Shown here: positions 9,857 to 19,059 of the stretch, piece after piece
Numbering within the stretch: the first letter of the stretch is position 1
Layout: every line of letters begins with the position of its first letter
NCBI RefSeq assembly: GCF_004340665.1
Contig: NZ_SLWO01000002.1
Coordinates: 119,587 to 183,586 of the forward strand
DNA: 64,000 bases
Source: Pedobacter psychrotolerans
GTDB lineage: Bacteria > Bacteroidota > Bacteroidia > Sphingobacteriales > Sphingobacteriaceae
Reading direction: 5' to 3'
The notes under the pieces: generated by a model
The model's input: only the letters and a program-made list of their open reading frames with translations
Told to the model about the DNA's origin: nothing
Database searches by the model: none
Position numbers and translations under genes: made by a program

Positions 9857-11224
9857 ATGTTAAAAACTTACCATATCCGTCATATCTTAATTTTCTCGCT
9901 CCTCCTGGTTTCACTTTCATCATGTGCACAAAAAGAAAATGCTAATGATAGTGCTAAGCTGACCATCAAAAAAAATCTTTCTGATGAGCAACTTTTAGAC
10001 CTCGTTCAAAAACAAACCTTCCAATATTTCTGGGATGGTGCCGAACCTACATCAGGAGCTGGAAGAGAGCGCTTTCATGAAGATAATGTTTATCCTGAAA
10101 ATGATAAGAGCACAGTTGCAACCGGAGCTACGGGTTTTGGTTTAATGGCTATTTTAAGTGGCATTGACAGAGGCTACGTAACCAAAGAAGATGGTTTAAA
10201 ACGGCTGAACAAAATACTTGATTTCCTGGCGAAAGCCGATCGTTTTCATGGTGCATGGCCACATTGGATTTATGGTGAAACAGGTAAAGTTCGCCCTTTC
10301 GGACAAAAAGACAATGGTGGTGATTTAGTGGAAACTTCGTTTGTAGCCCAAGCGCTGATCTGTATTGATGCTTATTACAAAAATGGATCTGCTCAAGATA
10401 AAGCCCTGGCAAAAAAAGCAGATGAGCTTTGGAGAGGAATCGATTTTAACTGGTATCGTAATGGAAACCAAAATGTACTTTACTGGCATTGGTCGCCAGA
10501 ATATAAATGGGAAATGAACTTCCCCATTAAAGGTTATAATGAATGTTTGATAATGTATGTTTTAGCCGCATCATCGCCTACACATACCGTTCCCGCAGCA
10601 GTTTATCATCAAGGCTGGGCCGATAATGGTGCAATAAAAGCCAATTTTGAGGTCTACGGCCATCCATTCACATTGAAATATCAGGGACAAAAAAATGCTG
10701 TTGGTCCTTTATTCTGGGCACACTATTCTTATCTGGGTTTAAATCCTAAAGGTTTGAAAGACCGCTATGCAGATTATTGGGAAAACAATGTGAATCATAC
10801 ACTTGCCATACACGATTATTGTGTGGCCAATCCAAAGAAATTTAAAGGTTATGGCGAAAACAGCTGGGGCTTAACTGCAAGTTACTCCGTAAAAGGCTAT
10901 GCTGCGCACAATCCTCAGGAAGATTTCGGTGTAATTTCTCCCACTGCAGCTATCTCTTCTATTCCATATACGCCAAAAGAATCAATGAAAGTAATCCGCC
11001 ACCTTTATGAAGATTTAGGTGATAAAGTATGGGGTAAATATGGTTTTTATGATGCTTTTTCTGAAAGCGACAACTGGTATCCAAAAAGATATTTAGGCAT
11101 TGATCAGGGACCAATAGTAGTAATGATTGAAAATTACAGATCAGGTTTATTATGGAAGTTATTTATGAGTAACCCAGATGTTCAGAAAGGGTTGACAAAA
11201 TTGGACTTTCAATTTAAGCCATAG
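9857..11224 (+). CDS. GH144-like (PF10091 'glycoamylase') lipoprotein, candidate beta-1,2-glucanase
   Basis: 455 residues from the ATG at 9857, just after the susD terminator; the upstream in-frame extension runs through the terminator and is rejected. Lipoprotein signal with lipobox LSSC (C23), so periplasmic or surface-anchored. The rest matches the (alpha/alpha)6 family PF10091/COG5368, whose characterised Bacteroidota members (Chitinophaga and Parabacteroides enzymes) founded GH144 and act on beta-1,2-glucan, releasing sophorose or longer sophoro-oligosaccharides. Visible blocks are QTFQYFWDGAEPTSGAGRER (54-72), KDNGGDLVETSF (151-162) and GYNECLIMYVLAASSPTH (226-243). Acidic residues in these blocks (D152, D156, E159, E229) are catalytic candidates, but I cannot assign them. 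Family call is good; beta-1,2 specificity is inferred from the family and the GH3 neighbour. Confidence 0.8.
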   Translation: MLKTYHIRHILIFSLLLVSLSSCAQKENANDSAKLTIKKNLSDEQLLDLVQKQTFQYFWDGAEPTSGAGRERFHEDNVYPENDKSTVATGATGFGLMAILSGIDRGYVTKEDGLKRLNKILDFLAKADRFHGAWPHWIYGETGKVRPFGQKDNGGDLVETSFVAQALICIDAYYKNGSAQDKALAKKADELWRGIDFNWYRNGNQNVLYWHWSPEYKWEMNFPIKGYNECLIMYVLAASSPTHTVPAAVYHQGWADNGAIKANFEVYGHPFTLKYQGQKNAVGPLFWAHYSYLGLNPKGLKDRYADYWENNVNHTLAIHDYCVANPKKFKGYGENSWGLTASYSVKGYAAHNPQEDFGVISPTAAISSIPYTPKESMKVIRHLYEDLGDKVWGKYGFYDAFSESDNWYPKRYLGIDQGPIVVMIENYRSGLLWKLFMSNPDVQKGLTKLDFQFKP

Positions 11225-11275
11225 TATTAAACTGAATATAAATGTTTAGCCATCATATACTTAAATCTTAGAACC

Positions 11276-11677
11276 ATGAAAAGAATAATTTTAATTTTAA
11301 CAGCAATGATGGGATTAGTAATCCTTCACTCAAGTTTTACAACCATACCAAAGGCTAAACATAAAACAATAAAAGCAAAATTCGCTACTGTAAATGTAAC
11401 CGCCACAAATTCAACCAGTGATGGTGTATATGTACAATTAGAAAATACTACCAGTGGAGGTAGCTATTCATTTTTTATCCCACCAAATTCTCCGAATGGA
11501 ACAATCATTGGACAAATTCCAGAAAACGGAGATATTTATGCAGTAAAGCTAACCTCAACCGGTGGCGCTCATGATATGTGGGTTTACTGGGAACACCGAA
11601 CACATGTTACCGGATTAAGCGTAAGTGGAATGGCAATTGGATGCTCTAGCTGCGCAAGAATAAATATTTTTAATTAA
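11276..11677 (+). CDS. small exported protein of unknown function
   Basis: 133 residues. A signal peptide (about 1-22, hydrophobic LILTAMMGLVIL) is followed by about 100 residues rich in Thr, Ser and Gly, with predicted beta strands. There are two cysteines at the end in CSSC, which may form a disulfide or a redox-like motif. I recognise no family. It sits between the GH144-like and GH43-like genes with 51- and 102-bp gaps in the same direction, so it is part of the locus. A small beta-sandwich carbohydrate-binding or accessory role is conceivable but nothing in the sequence proves it. Codon use resembles the neighbours. Confidence 0.7.
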   Translation: MKRIILILTAMMGLVILHSSFTTIPKAKHKTIKAKFATVNVTATNSTSDGVYVQLENTTSGGSYSFFIPPNSPNGTIIGQIPENGDIYAVKLTSTGGAHDMWVYWEHRTHVTGLSVSGMAIGCSSCARINIFN

Positions 11678-11779
11678 TTATAACAGAATAATGGCTAAAC
11701 ATTTATTCAAGATTTTTAATAGTATAATTAATCTACGGTTACAAGCAACTGGTTTTAAATTAAATAAGCAGCGTTATAA

Positions 11780-13519
11780 ATGAGAAATATTTTATTGATC
11801 TTATTATTTTTCAGCGCATTGGGATCTAAGGCCCAGCAAAAAACCTATTGTAATCCCATCAATGTTGATTATGGCTACACCCCTATTGAAGATTTTACCA
11901 AATGGGGAAAACACCGCGCCACAGCCGATCCTGTGATTGTTAATTATAAAGGTGATTTTTACCTTTTCAGCACCAACCAATGGGGTTACTGGCACAGTCC
12001 GGATATGCTGAACTGGAAATTTGAAGAACGCAAGTTTCTTCGCCCATGGAATAAAACGAAAGATGAATTATGCGCACCAGGCGTAGGCATTGTAGGTGAT
12101 ACCATGGTGGTCTTCGGAAGTACCTACACTAAAAACTTTACTTTATGGGGAAGTACCGATCCGAAAGGTAATAAGTGGTTTCCATTAGTTGATTCACTTG
12201 AAATTGGCGGTTGGGATCCTTCCTTTTTTACCGATGACGATGGTAAATTTTACATGTACAATGGCAGTAGCAATAACTATCCCATGTATGGAGTGGAGTT
12301 AGATCGCAAAACGTTTAAGCCAAAAGGAACGCGAACCCCCATGTATTTATTGGAAAGCTGGCGATATGGTTGGCAACGTTTTGGTGAATACATGGATAAT
12401 ACCTTTCTTGATCCCTTTTCAGAAGGTGCCTGGATGACCAAACATAATGGCAAATATTATTTTCAATATGGTGCTCCCGGCACCGAGTTTAGCGGGTATT
12501 CTGATGGTGTGGTTGTAGGGAGCAAACCCTTATTCTACGATACGCAGTTTACACCACAATCTGATCCATTAAGTTATAAAGGCGGAGGGTTTTCACGTGG
12601 TGCAGGTCACGGGGCAACCTTTCAGGATAATGCAAAAAATTACTGGCACATTTCCACCAGCATTATTTGTGTAAAAAATACCTGGGAACGCCGGATGGGC
12701 ATCTGGCCAACAGGGTTTGACAAAGATGATGTGATGTGGACGAATACAGCATTTGGAGACTACCCGCTGTACCTTCCATCCGAAAGAAAAGAAAATGGCC
12801 CCGCTGGACCAGGCTGGATGTTGATCAATTATAAAAAACCTGTTACCGTTTCCTCCACCTTAGGGAGCTTTTATGCCAACAATGCAGTTGATGAAAGTAT
12901 TAAAACTTATTGGAGCGCAAAAACAGGCAATAATGGTGAATGGATTCAAACTGACTTAGGCAGTTTATCAACAGTTAATGCCATTCAGATCAATTATGCC
13001 GATCAGGATGCTGAATTTATTGGTAAACAGATTGGTATCTATCACCAGTATAAAATCCTGTCTTCAACTGATGGAAAGAAATGGACAATCTTAGTTGATA
13101 AAAGTAAGAACAAAACCGATGTTCCTCATGATTATATTGAGTTAGAAAAGCCAGTTAAAACCAGGTTTATCAAAATGGTAAATATCCATATGCCCACCGG
13201 AAAGTTTGCTATAAGTGGTTTGCGTGTTTTCGGAAATGGTAATGGCGAAAAACCATCAGAAGTAAAAAACCTGATCGTATTGAGAACTGAAAAAGATAAA
13301 CGCAGTGCCTATATTAAATGGGAACCTGTTGACAATGCTTTTGCATACAACCTGTATTATGGAACAGCACCAGATAAACTGTATAACTGTATCATGATTC
13401 ATGATTTTAATGAATATTGGTTTAAGGCAATGGATAGCCAGAAAGCCTACTATTTTTCAATTGAAGCGATCAATGAAAATGGCGTTTCAGAAAAAACAGC
13501 GGTAAAGAAAGTAGATTAA
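11780..13519 (+). CDS. GH43-like beta-propeller glycosidase with discoidin (F5/8C) and FN3 domains
   Basis: 579 residues. Signal peptide (1-18, ends SKA-QQ). N-terminal five-bladed propeller of the GH43/GH-F clan type (about 25-345), with the three expected acids in the usual context: D50 in TADPV (general base), D146 in GWDPSFF (pKa modulator) and E215 in SEGAWMT (general acid). A discoidin/CBM32-like domain (about 350-490, beginning VTVSSTLGSFYANNAVD and ending KFAISGLRVFG) and a C-terminal fibronectin type III-like domain (about 497-579) follow. Divergent GH43-like proteins with this domain order are common in Bacteroidota loci and most lack an assay, so the substrate cannot be named. The GH3 gene begins 27 bp later, so they are probably co-transcribed. 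Confidence 0.82.
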   Translation: MRNILLILLFFSALGSKAQQKTYCNPINVDYGYTPIEDFTKWGKHRATADPVIVNYKGDFYLFSTNQWGYWHSPDMLNWKFEERKFLRPWNKTKDELCAPGVGIVGDTMVVFGSTYTKNFTLWGSTDPKGNKWFPLVDSLEIGGWDPSFFTDDDGKFYMYNGSSNNYPMYGVELDRKTFKPKGTRTPMYLLESWRYGWQRFGEYMDNTFLDPFSEGAWMTKHNGKYYFQYGAPGTEFSGYSDGVVVGSKPLFYDTQFTPQSDPLSYKGGGFSRGAGHGATFQDNAKNYWHISTSIICVKNTWERRMGIWPTGFDKDDVMWTNTAFGDYPLYLPSERKENGPAGPGWMLINYKKPVTVSSTLGSFYANNAVDESIKTYWSAKTGNNGEWIQTDLGSLSTVNAIQINYADQDAEFIGKQIGIYHQYKILSSTDGKKWTILVDKSKNKTDVPHDYIELEKPVKTRFIKMVNIHMPTGKFAISGLRVFGNGNGEKPSEVKNLIVLRTEKDKRSAYIKWEPVDNAFAYNLYYGTAPDKLYNCIMIHDFNEYWFKAMDSQKAYYFSIEAINENGVSEKTAVKKVD

Positions 13520-13546
13520 ATTTTAAAAGAACAAAATACACACATA

Positions 13547-15844
13547 ATGAATAGAGCGAAAATCCTGATTATTTTATTAGCATCCTTTGCGCTGAACGCA
13601 TCAGCACAAAACAAAAAAACAGTATCGTCCGAAGAGGCAAAGATGAACGCCTTCATCAGCAATCTTATGGCTAAAATGACGGTCGATGAAAAGATTGGTC
13701 AGCTGAATTTACCCAGTTCAGGAGATATTACTACCGGACAAGCCAACAGCAGCGACATTGGCAAGAAAATCGAAGCTGGGCAAGTAGGCGGTTTGTTCAA
13801 CATTAAAGGTGTAGAGAAAATCAAAGCGGTACAAAAGGTTGCAGTAGAAAAAAGCAGAATGAAAATTCCACTACTTTTTGGTATGGATGTGATTCACGGT
13901 TATAACACCGTTTTCCCGATTCCATTGGGTGTTAGTTGCATCTGGGACATGGATCTGGTTCAAAAATCAGCTAGAGTTGCAGCGATTGAGGCAAGTGCAA
14001 GCGGTATTAACTGGACCTTCTCTCCTATGGTTGATATTTCCCGTGATCCACGATGGGGTAGAATTTCAGAAGGTAGCGGAGAAGATCCTTACCTCGGTTC
14101 AAAAATTGCTGCAGCCATGGTAAAAGGTTATCAGGGTAGATTACAAGCCAACAATGAGATTTTAGCTTGTGTAAAGCACTACGCCTTATACGGAGCAGCT
14201 GAGGCCGGCAGAGATTATAATACTACCGATATGAGCAAAGTGAGGATGTATAATGAATATTTCCCTCCTTATAAAGCCGCTGTAGATGCTGGTGCAGCAA
14301 GCATCATGGCTTCATTTAACGAAGTTGATGGCATCCCCGCTTCCGGAAGCAAATGGTTAATGACAGATGTTTTGCGTAACCAATGGGGTTTCAAAGGTTT
14401 CGTAGTGACCGATTATACCGGAATTCCGGAAATGATTGCACATGGTATGGGCGATTTGCAAACCGTATCAGCATTGGCGATGAATGCAGGTATAGATATG
14501 GATATGGTTGGTGAAGGTTTCCTCGGCACATTAAAGAAATCATTGGCAGAGAAAAAAGTAAGCATTAATGAAATTAACAGGGCTTGTCGTTTAATACTTC
14601 AGGCAAAATATAAACTGGGTTTATTTACTGATCCTTATAAATTCTTAAGTACAGCAAGAGCAGAGAAAGATGTATTTAACGCAGAAAACCGTCAGGTAGC
14701 ACGTGAAATTTCAGCTGAAAGTTTTGTATTACTTAAAAATAACAACAACATTTTACCGCTTAAAAAATCAGGCACCATTGGTTTAATTGGTCCATTGGCA
14801 GATAATACCGCGAATATGTACGGAACCTGGAGTGTTGCTGCCTTGTTCGATAAGTCTGTTACCGTTTTACAAGGATTAAAAAATGCTTTAGGTAACGATG
14901 CTAAAATTTTAACCGCTCGTGGTTCAAATTTCCTGGCTGATTCAGCCATGGAACATCGCTATGTAAATGTTCACAATCCAACTTACAAACGCGATCCGCG
15001 CAGTGAAGAAGACATGATTAAAGAAGCATTAAAAGTTGCCGAAAAATCTGATGTTATCGTTGCCACTCTTGGCGAAGGTTCTGAATTTACAGGCGAAAGT
15101 AGCAGTGTTACAGACATCCAAATTCCTGAAACGCAAAAAAACCTACTTAAAGCCTTAGCCAAAACAGGAAAACCAATTGTTTTAGTATTGTTCACTGGCC
15201 GTCCGTTGGCATTAAAATGGGAAGAAGAAAATATTCCAGCCATCTTAAATGTTTGGTTCCCGGGAAGTGAAGCTGGAAATTCAATTGCTGATGTATTATT
15301 CGGTAAAGTTAATCCTTCGGGAAAACTGAGTACTACTTTCCCTCAAAACGTTGGCCAGGTACCGCTATATTATGCACACAAAAATACTGGTCGCCCGTTG
15401 GCAGAAGGTAAATGGTTTGAAAAATTCCGATCAAATTATTTAGATGTAAGTAACGATCCATTATATCCATTTGGTTTTGGTTTGAGCTACACCACTTTTA
15501 ATTATAGTGATGTTAAATTGAGTGCTAACACTCTAACAAAAGGAAAATCGATCACGGCGTCAGTTACCTTAAGCAATACCGGTAAATACGTCGGAAAAGA
15601 AGTCGTTCAATTGTACATCCGCGATTTGGTGGGTAGCATTACCCGCCCGGTTAAAGAATTGAAAGGTTTCCAAAAGGTGAGTCTGAAAGCTGGAGAAAGC
15701 AAAACCATTAGTTTCAATATCTCAGAAAATGACCTTAAGTTTTACAATTCAGAACTAAAATTTGTTGCTGAACCTGGAGATTTTCAGGTATTTATTGGCA
15801 CCAATTCCAGAGATGTAAAAGAAGCTGCCTTTACATTAAAATAA
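13547..15844 (+). CDS. bglX: GH3 family beta-glucosidase (BglX type)
   Basis: 765 residues with signal peptide (1-20, ends ASA-Q), so periplasmic. Order: GH3 N-terminal TIM barrel (about 35-360) with the substrate-binding KHY (210-212) and the nucleophile D289 in FVVTDYTG; GH3 C-terminal alpha/beta sandwich (about 390-630) with an acid/base loop near GEGSEFTGESSS; C-terminal fibronectin III-like domain (about 665-750). The length is normal for BglX. It removes terminal beta-linked glucose, and in this locus it would finish off oligosaccharides (for example sophorose) produced by the GH144-like enzyme. The exact linkage cannot be read from sequence. A terminator follows directly. Confidence 0.93.
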   Translation: MNRAKILIILLASFALNASAQNKKTVSSEEAKMNAFISNLMAKMTVDEKIGQLNLPSSGDITTGQANSSDIGKKIEAGQVGGLFNIKGVEKIKAVQKVAVEKSRMKIPLLFGMDVIHGYNTVFPIPLGVSCIWDMDLVQKSARVAAIEASASGINWTFSPMVDISRDPRWGRISEGSGEDPYLGSKIAAAMVKGYQGRLQANNEILACVKHYALYGAAEAGRDYNTTDMSKVRMYNEYFPPYKAAVDAGAASIMASFNEVDGIPASGSKWLMTDVLRNQWGFKGFVVTDYTGIPEMIAHGMGDLQTVSALAMNAGIDMDMVGEGFLGTLKKSLAEKKVSINEINRACRLILQAKYKLGLFTDPYKFLSTARAEKDVFNAENRQVAREISAESFVLLKNNNNILPLKKSGTIGLIGPLADNTANMYGTWSVAALFDKSVTVLQGLKNALGNDAKILTARGSNFLADSAMEHRYVNVHNPTYKRDPRSEEDMIKEALKVAEKSDVIVATLGEGSEFTGESSSVTDIQIPETQKNLLKALAKTGKPIVLVLFTGRPLALKWEEENIPAILNVWFPGSEAGNSIADVLFGKVNPSGKLSTTFPQNVGQVPLYYAHKNTGRPLAEGKWFEKFRSNYLDVSNDPLYPFGFGLSYTTFNYSDVKLSANTLTKGKSITASVTLSNTGKYVGKEVVQLYIRDLVGSITRPVKELKGFQKVSLKAGESKTISFNISENDLKFYNSELKFVAEPGDFQVFIGTNSRDVKEAAFTLK

Positions 15845-15865
15845 AGAAATCAAATTGTTACTAAA

Positions 15866-15898
15866 CCCTGACTCATTGCAAAATGGTCAGGGTTTTTT
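15866..15898 (+). terminator. terminator after GH3 gene
   Basis: Stem CCCTGAC (15866-15872) with GTCAGGG (15886-15892), 13-base loop, then six T. It overlaps the beginning of a TATTTTTG motif (15898-15905) that could serve the following esterase gene as a -7 box with almost no leader. Confidence 0.75.
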
Positions 15899-15909
15899 AT
15901 TTTTGTCAG

Positions 15910-16689
15910 ATGAAAAAGATTGTGCTATCCATTTTTTTATTTTTCAGCTTTACATTTTTAAATGCCCAGGATTTCAAAAAATATGATTACGGAAGCTTTA
16001 TTAAAAGAAGTGATTCCATTTATTATAGAATACTCTTCCCTGAAAACTTTAATCCCACACAAAAATATCCAATAGTATTCGTGTTGCACGGCAGGGGCGA
16101 AAGTGGAAAGGATAATGAAAAACAATTAACCCATGGTGCCGCATTGTTTCTTAGAGATGATGTCAGACAAAATTTCCCAGCCATAGTCATTTTTCCACAG
16201 TGCCCTATTGAAAGTTACTGGGCGAATGTGAATATCACCACAAATAGCAAAGGGAAGAGAAATTTTAGTTTTGTAGAAGGTGGTAGACCAACAAAAGCAA
16301 TGCATGCCCTGCAGGGAATGGTTAAAGACTTTCTTAAAAAACCCTTTGTAGATAAGGAGCGGGTTTACGTAGGCGGCCTTTCAATGGGGGGAATGGGTAC
16401 TTATGAATTGCTAAGGAGACAGCGTAAAACTTTTGCCTCCGCATTTGCAATCTGTGGTGGAGACAATACCAATAACATTAAAAAATATCAAACTGTACCC
16501 CTTTGGATTTTTCATGGCGGAAAGGACGATATAGTCGATCCGGCATTTTCCATCGCCATTGCCGAAAGATTAAAAACTGTTAGTGATGAAGTTAAATTTA
16601 CGCTTTATCCTAATGATAACCACAACAGTTGGGATAGCGCATTTGCAGAACCTGGATTATTACCCTGGTTGTTTGGGCATAGGAGATAG
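15910..16689 (+). CDS. exported alpha/beta-hydrolase (dienelactone hydrolase/PHB-depolymerase-like esterase)
   Basis: 259 residues from the ATG at 15910, giving a signal peptide (MKKIVLSIFLFFSFTFLNA-Q). The nine codons upstream overlap the terminator and are rejected. Alpha/beta-hydrolase fold: oxyanion region VLHGRGESG (58-66), nucleophile elbow G-L-S158-M-G, acid D206/D207 in HGGKDDIVDP, and H238 in DNHNSWDSAF. Similar proteins act as carbohydrate esterases at the end of glycan loci. The acyl group removed is unknown. It is the last gene in the + direction before a symmetric terminator. A paralogue lies at 60931-61800. Confidence 0.8.
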   Translation: MKKIVLSIFLFFSFTFLNAQDFKKYDYGSFIKRSDSIYYRILFPENFNPTQKYPIVFVLHGRGESGKDNEKQLTHGAALFLRDDVRQNFPAIVIFPQCPIESYWANVNITTNSKGKRNFSFVEGGRPTKAMHALQGMVKDFLKKPFVDKERVYVGGLSMGGMGTYELLRRQRKTFASAFAICGGDNTNNIKKYQTVPLWIFHGGKDDIVDPAFSIAIAERLKTVSDEVKFTLYPNDNHNSWDSAFAEPGLLPWLFGHRR

Positions 16690-16695
16690 ATAACA

Positions 16696-16726
16696 GACTT
16701 TATAGGTTTTAAAAACCTATAAAGTC
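16696..16726. terminator. bidirectional terminator between the esterase gene and yebC
   Basis: A perfect 15-bp palindrome (16696-16710 with 16712-16726, GACTTTATAGGTTTT on the left arm) midway between two convergent genes. Confidence 0.75.
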
Positions 16727-16740
16727 TATACAATTAATTA

Positions 16741-17469
16741 TTATTCAGCCATATTATGGTATACGGCCTGAACGTCATCATCCTCTTCTAGCTTATCAAT
16801 CAGTTTTAATACATCAGCAGCTTGCTCTTCTGTAACTTCATGATGAGATAAGGCAATCCGCTCTAATTTTGAACTTTTTAGTTCAATTCCTTTTTCTTCC
16901 AATGCTTTTTGTAGAGAACCAAAGTTTTCAAAAGCAGCCTGTGCAACTGCAACGTCATTCCCATCTTCATCAGCTTCTACGTAAAGTTCTTCTAAACCAG
17001 CGTCAATTAATTCGAATTCCAGTTCTTCCAGGTCAACACCTTCAGCAGGTGTAAAACGAAAAACAGATTTTCGGTTAAATACAAAATCCAATGATCCGGT
17101 TTTGCCTAAAGATCCGTCAGTCTTATTGAAATAGCTACGAACATTGGCTACCGTTCTATTGGTATTATCGGTAGCAGTTTCAATTAAAACCGCAACACCA
17201 TGAGGTGCATAACCTTCATAAACAATTTCCTCATAATTAGCCATCGATTTATCAGATGCACGCTTGATTGCAGCTTCCACCCTATCTTTTGGCATATTTA
17301 CCGCCTTGGCATTCTGCATGGCAGTACGTAAGCGTGAGTTGGTTTCCGGATGAGGCCCAGATTCCTTAACGGCCATTACAATATCTTTTCCAATCCGCGT
17401 AAACTGAACCGCCATTTTGGCCCAACGCTTAAATTTTCTTTCTTTTCTAAATTCGAATGCTCTTCCCAT
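16741..17469 (-). CDS. yebC: YebC/PmpR-family protein (TACO1-like)
   Basis: 242 residues with the family start MGRAFEFRKERKFKRWAKMA and signature blocks NAKAVNMPKDRVEAAIKRAS, YEGYAPHGVAVLIE and TDNTNRTVANVRSYF. YebC proteins were first described as transcriptional regulators; more recent work on the family points to a role in helping ribosomes through difficult (for example proline-rich) stretches. Length and N-terminus are standard, cytoplasmic. It is the downstream neighbour of the threonine dehydrogenase gene on the same strand, separated by about 140 bp of degenerate repeats. Confidence 0.95.
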   Translation of the reverse strand: MGRAFEFRKERKFKRWAKMAVQFTRIGKDIVMAVKESGPHPETNSRLRTAMQNAKAVNMPKDRVEAAIKRASDKSMANYEEIVYEGYAPHGVAVLIETATDNTNRTVANVRSYFNKTDGSLGKTGSLDFVFNRKSVFRFTPAEGVDLEELEFELIDAGLEELYVEADEDGNDVAVAQAAFENFGSLQKALEEKGIELKSSKLERIALSHHEVTEEQAADVLKLIDKLEEDDDVQAVYHNMAE

Positions 17470-17499
17470 GTTTTAGTATTGAGATAGGTGACGGGAGAT

Positions 17500-17625
17500 A
17501 GAAGACCTTAAACCTTCAGCCTACCAACCTTGTACCTAATTATTTATTTTTTAACTTATTCCTTCAGCTTTAGTCTTTTGACTTTGATCTTTTAGCTTTT
17601 AGCTTTGGTCTATTAGCTTTTCTTT
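17500..17625. repeat. degenerate AGCTTTAGTCTTT-type repeat
   Basis: A pyrimidine-rich run of imperfect units such as CAGCTTTAGTCTTTTG, ACTTTGATCTTTT, AGCTTTT and AGCTTTGGTCTATT, lying just after the stop of the - strand epimerase/dehydrogenase gene. On that gene's sense strand it is purine-rich (AAAGCTAAAAGACC-like). The same type recurs at 45605-45633 and 47250-47284. Confidence 0.6.
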
Positions 17626-18560
17626 AAATTATTTAACATATCTGCCGTCAATTTTGCTAAATCAAATTCTGGTTTCCATCCCCAGTCTTTCGCTGCGAAA
17701 TGATCATCAATTGAACGGGGCCAGCTGTTTGCAATTTGCTGGCGAGGATCATTATCTGCGTAAGTTAGCGTAAAATTAGGAATATGTTTTCTGATTTCAG
17801 CAGCTAAAACCTCTGGTGTAAAACTTACACCGCTAAAATTATAACTACTTCGTACCGAAATCTGATCGGCTGGGGCATCCATTAACTCAATAGTCCCACG
17901 GATGGCATCATCCATATACATCATCGGGAGTTCAGTTTCAGCACTTAAAAAGCTCTGATAACTTCCCTTTTTTAAAGCTTCATGAAAAATATGAATGGCA
18001 TAATCTGTAGTTCCACCACCCGGTGCTGCCTTCCAGCTGATTAATCCCGGATAACGAATACTGCGAACATCTAAACCATATTTTTGATTATAGTACTCAC
18101 ACCAACGCTCACCTGCAAGTTTACTAATACCATAAACCGTATTTGGATCCATCACACAATATTGCGAAGTATTGTCTTTAGGAGAATTTGGTCCGAAAAC
18201 GGCAATAGAACTTGGCCAGTAGACTTTAGCTACCTGATATTCCAAGGCCAAATCCAATACATTCAAAAGGCCATTCATATTTAAATCCCAGGCTAATTTA
18301 GGATTCTGTTCTCCTGTTGCAGAAAGTAATGCAGCCAAAAGATAAACCTGAGTAGGTTTATACTTTTTAAAAATGCCATTAATCATTTCCTTATCCAGCA
18401 CATTTACAAACTCAAATGGAGCAGAGTTTTTGATATCGTAATCAGGTCTGCGAATGTCGCAGGCAACTACATGATCATCACCATATATTTTACGTAACAT
18501 GGTTACCAGCTCCGTACCAATTTGCCCGTTAGAGCCTAAAACAATAATTTTTTCCTGCAT
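17613..18560 (-). CDS. L-threonine 3-dehydrogenase, SDR/epimerase type
   Basis: 315 residues from the ATG at 18560 (MQEKIIVLGSNGQIGTEL); seven upstream codons in frame are not family-like. Extended short-chain dehydrogenase with NAD-binding GSNGQIG (9-15), S in WPSSIAVFGP, and the catalytic pair in YGISK. The block PGGGTTDYAIHIFHEAL is typical of the GalE-like threonine dehydrogenases known in Bacteroidota such as Flavobacterium frigidimaris, which oxidise L-threonine to 2-amino-3-ketobutyrate with NAD+. Automated labels may say only 'NAD-dependent epimerase/dehydratase'. A TACCTTTG -7 motif lies just upstream on the - strand. Cytoplasmic. Confidence 0.88.
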   Translation of the reverse strand: MQEKIIVLGSNGQIGTELVTMLRKIYGDDHVVACDIRRPDYDIKNSAPFEFVNVLDKEMINGIFKKYKPTQVYLLAALLSATGEQNPKLAWDLNMNGLLNVLDLALEYQVAKVYWPSSIAVFGPNSPKDNTSQYCVMDPNTVYGISKLAGERWCEYYNQKYGLDVRSIRYPGLISWKAAPGGGTTDYAIHIFHEALKKGSYQSFLSAETELPMMYMDDAIRGTIELMDAPADQISVRSSYNFSGVSFTPEVLAAEIRKHIPNFTLTYADNDPRQQIANSWPRSIDDHFAAKDWGWKPEFDLAKLTADMLNNLKKS

Positions 18561-18578
18561 ATTTTTTTTGAGAATGTG

Positions 18579-18586
18579 CAAAGGTA
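18579..18586 (-). promoter_or_regulatory. -7 element of the threonine dehydrogenase gene
   Basis: The minus strand reads TACCTTTG, a full match to TAnnTTTG, 19-26 bp before the ATG at 18560. No TTG at ideal spacing upstream. Confidence 0.4.
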
Positions 18587-19059
18587 AAAAAATGAGACAA
18601 ATGGGCTATAAATTATTTTTACCGTCAAGCAATCATTGAAATGATTTTTCACTTTTTAAAATTTGAAATGAATAACAAATATCAAGAGCTATTTAGTATT
18701 TGAAGTTATTGATCATCCAAACCTATAAGTCTAAACGGAAGCTTATTTGAAAAAAATTATAGATTAAATCGTGATTTATTTTATCAAAATTAGCTCTACA
18801 CTAGGCTTAAGGCACCTTCAGCTTTAAAAAACAGATTTGCACCTAGTTAATGTAGTTTGTACACGAAGTAATTAGTAATTAAAAACTAATAATAAACGTG
18901 CTTAAGACGGTAATTCAAACTCTATTTAGAACGATTCTATCTAGTAACAATCGCATAGATTATGTTTATTTTAAAGACTTCGTATTTGATTATTATGCCT
19001 TTTTTTTCTAATATTACTTATTCAACGCAAACATAACCATATATAAATATAACAAAACA
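18582..19059. other. AT-rich intergenic region upstream of the oxidoreductase cluster
   Basis: About 480 bp between divergent genes with no ORF. Apart from the -7 element at its left edge I see no strong promoter, RNA structure or repeat. The promoter of the 19060-29554 cluster must be here or close by, but none could be pinned to a consensus match. Confidence 0.5.

Noticed and set aside
18582..19059. A hidden small gene or RNA in the 478-bp gap upstream of the oxidoreductase cluster
   Set aside because: No ORF with coding character, no stable hairpin and no repeat was seen; only AT-rich DNA.
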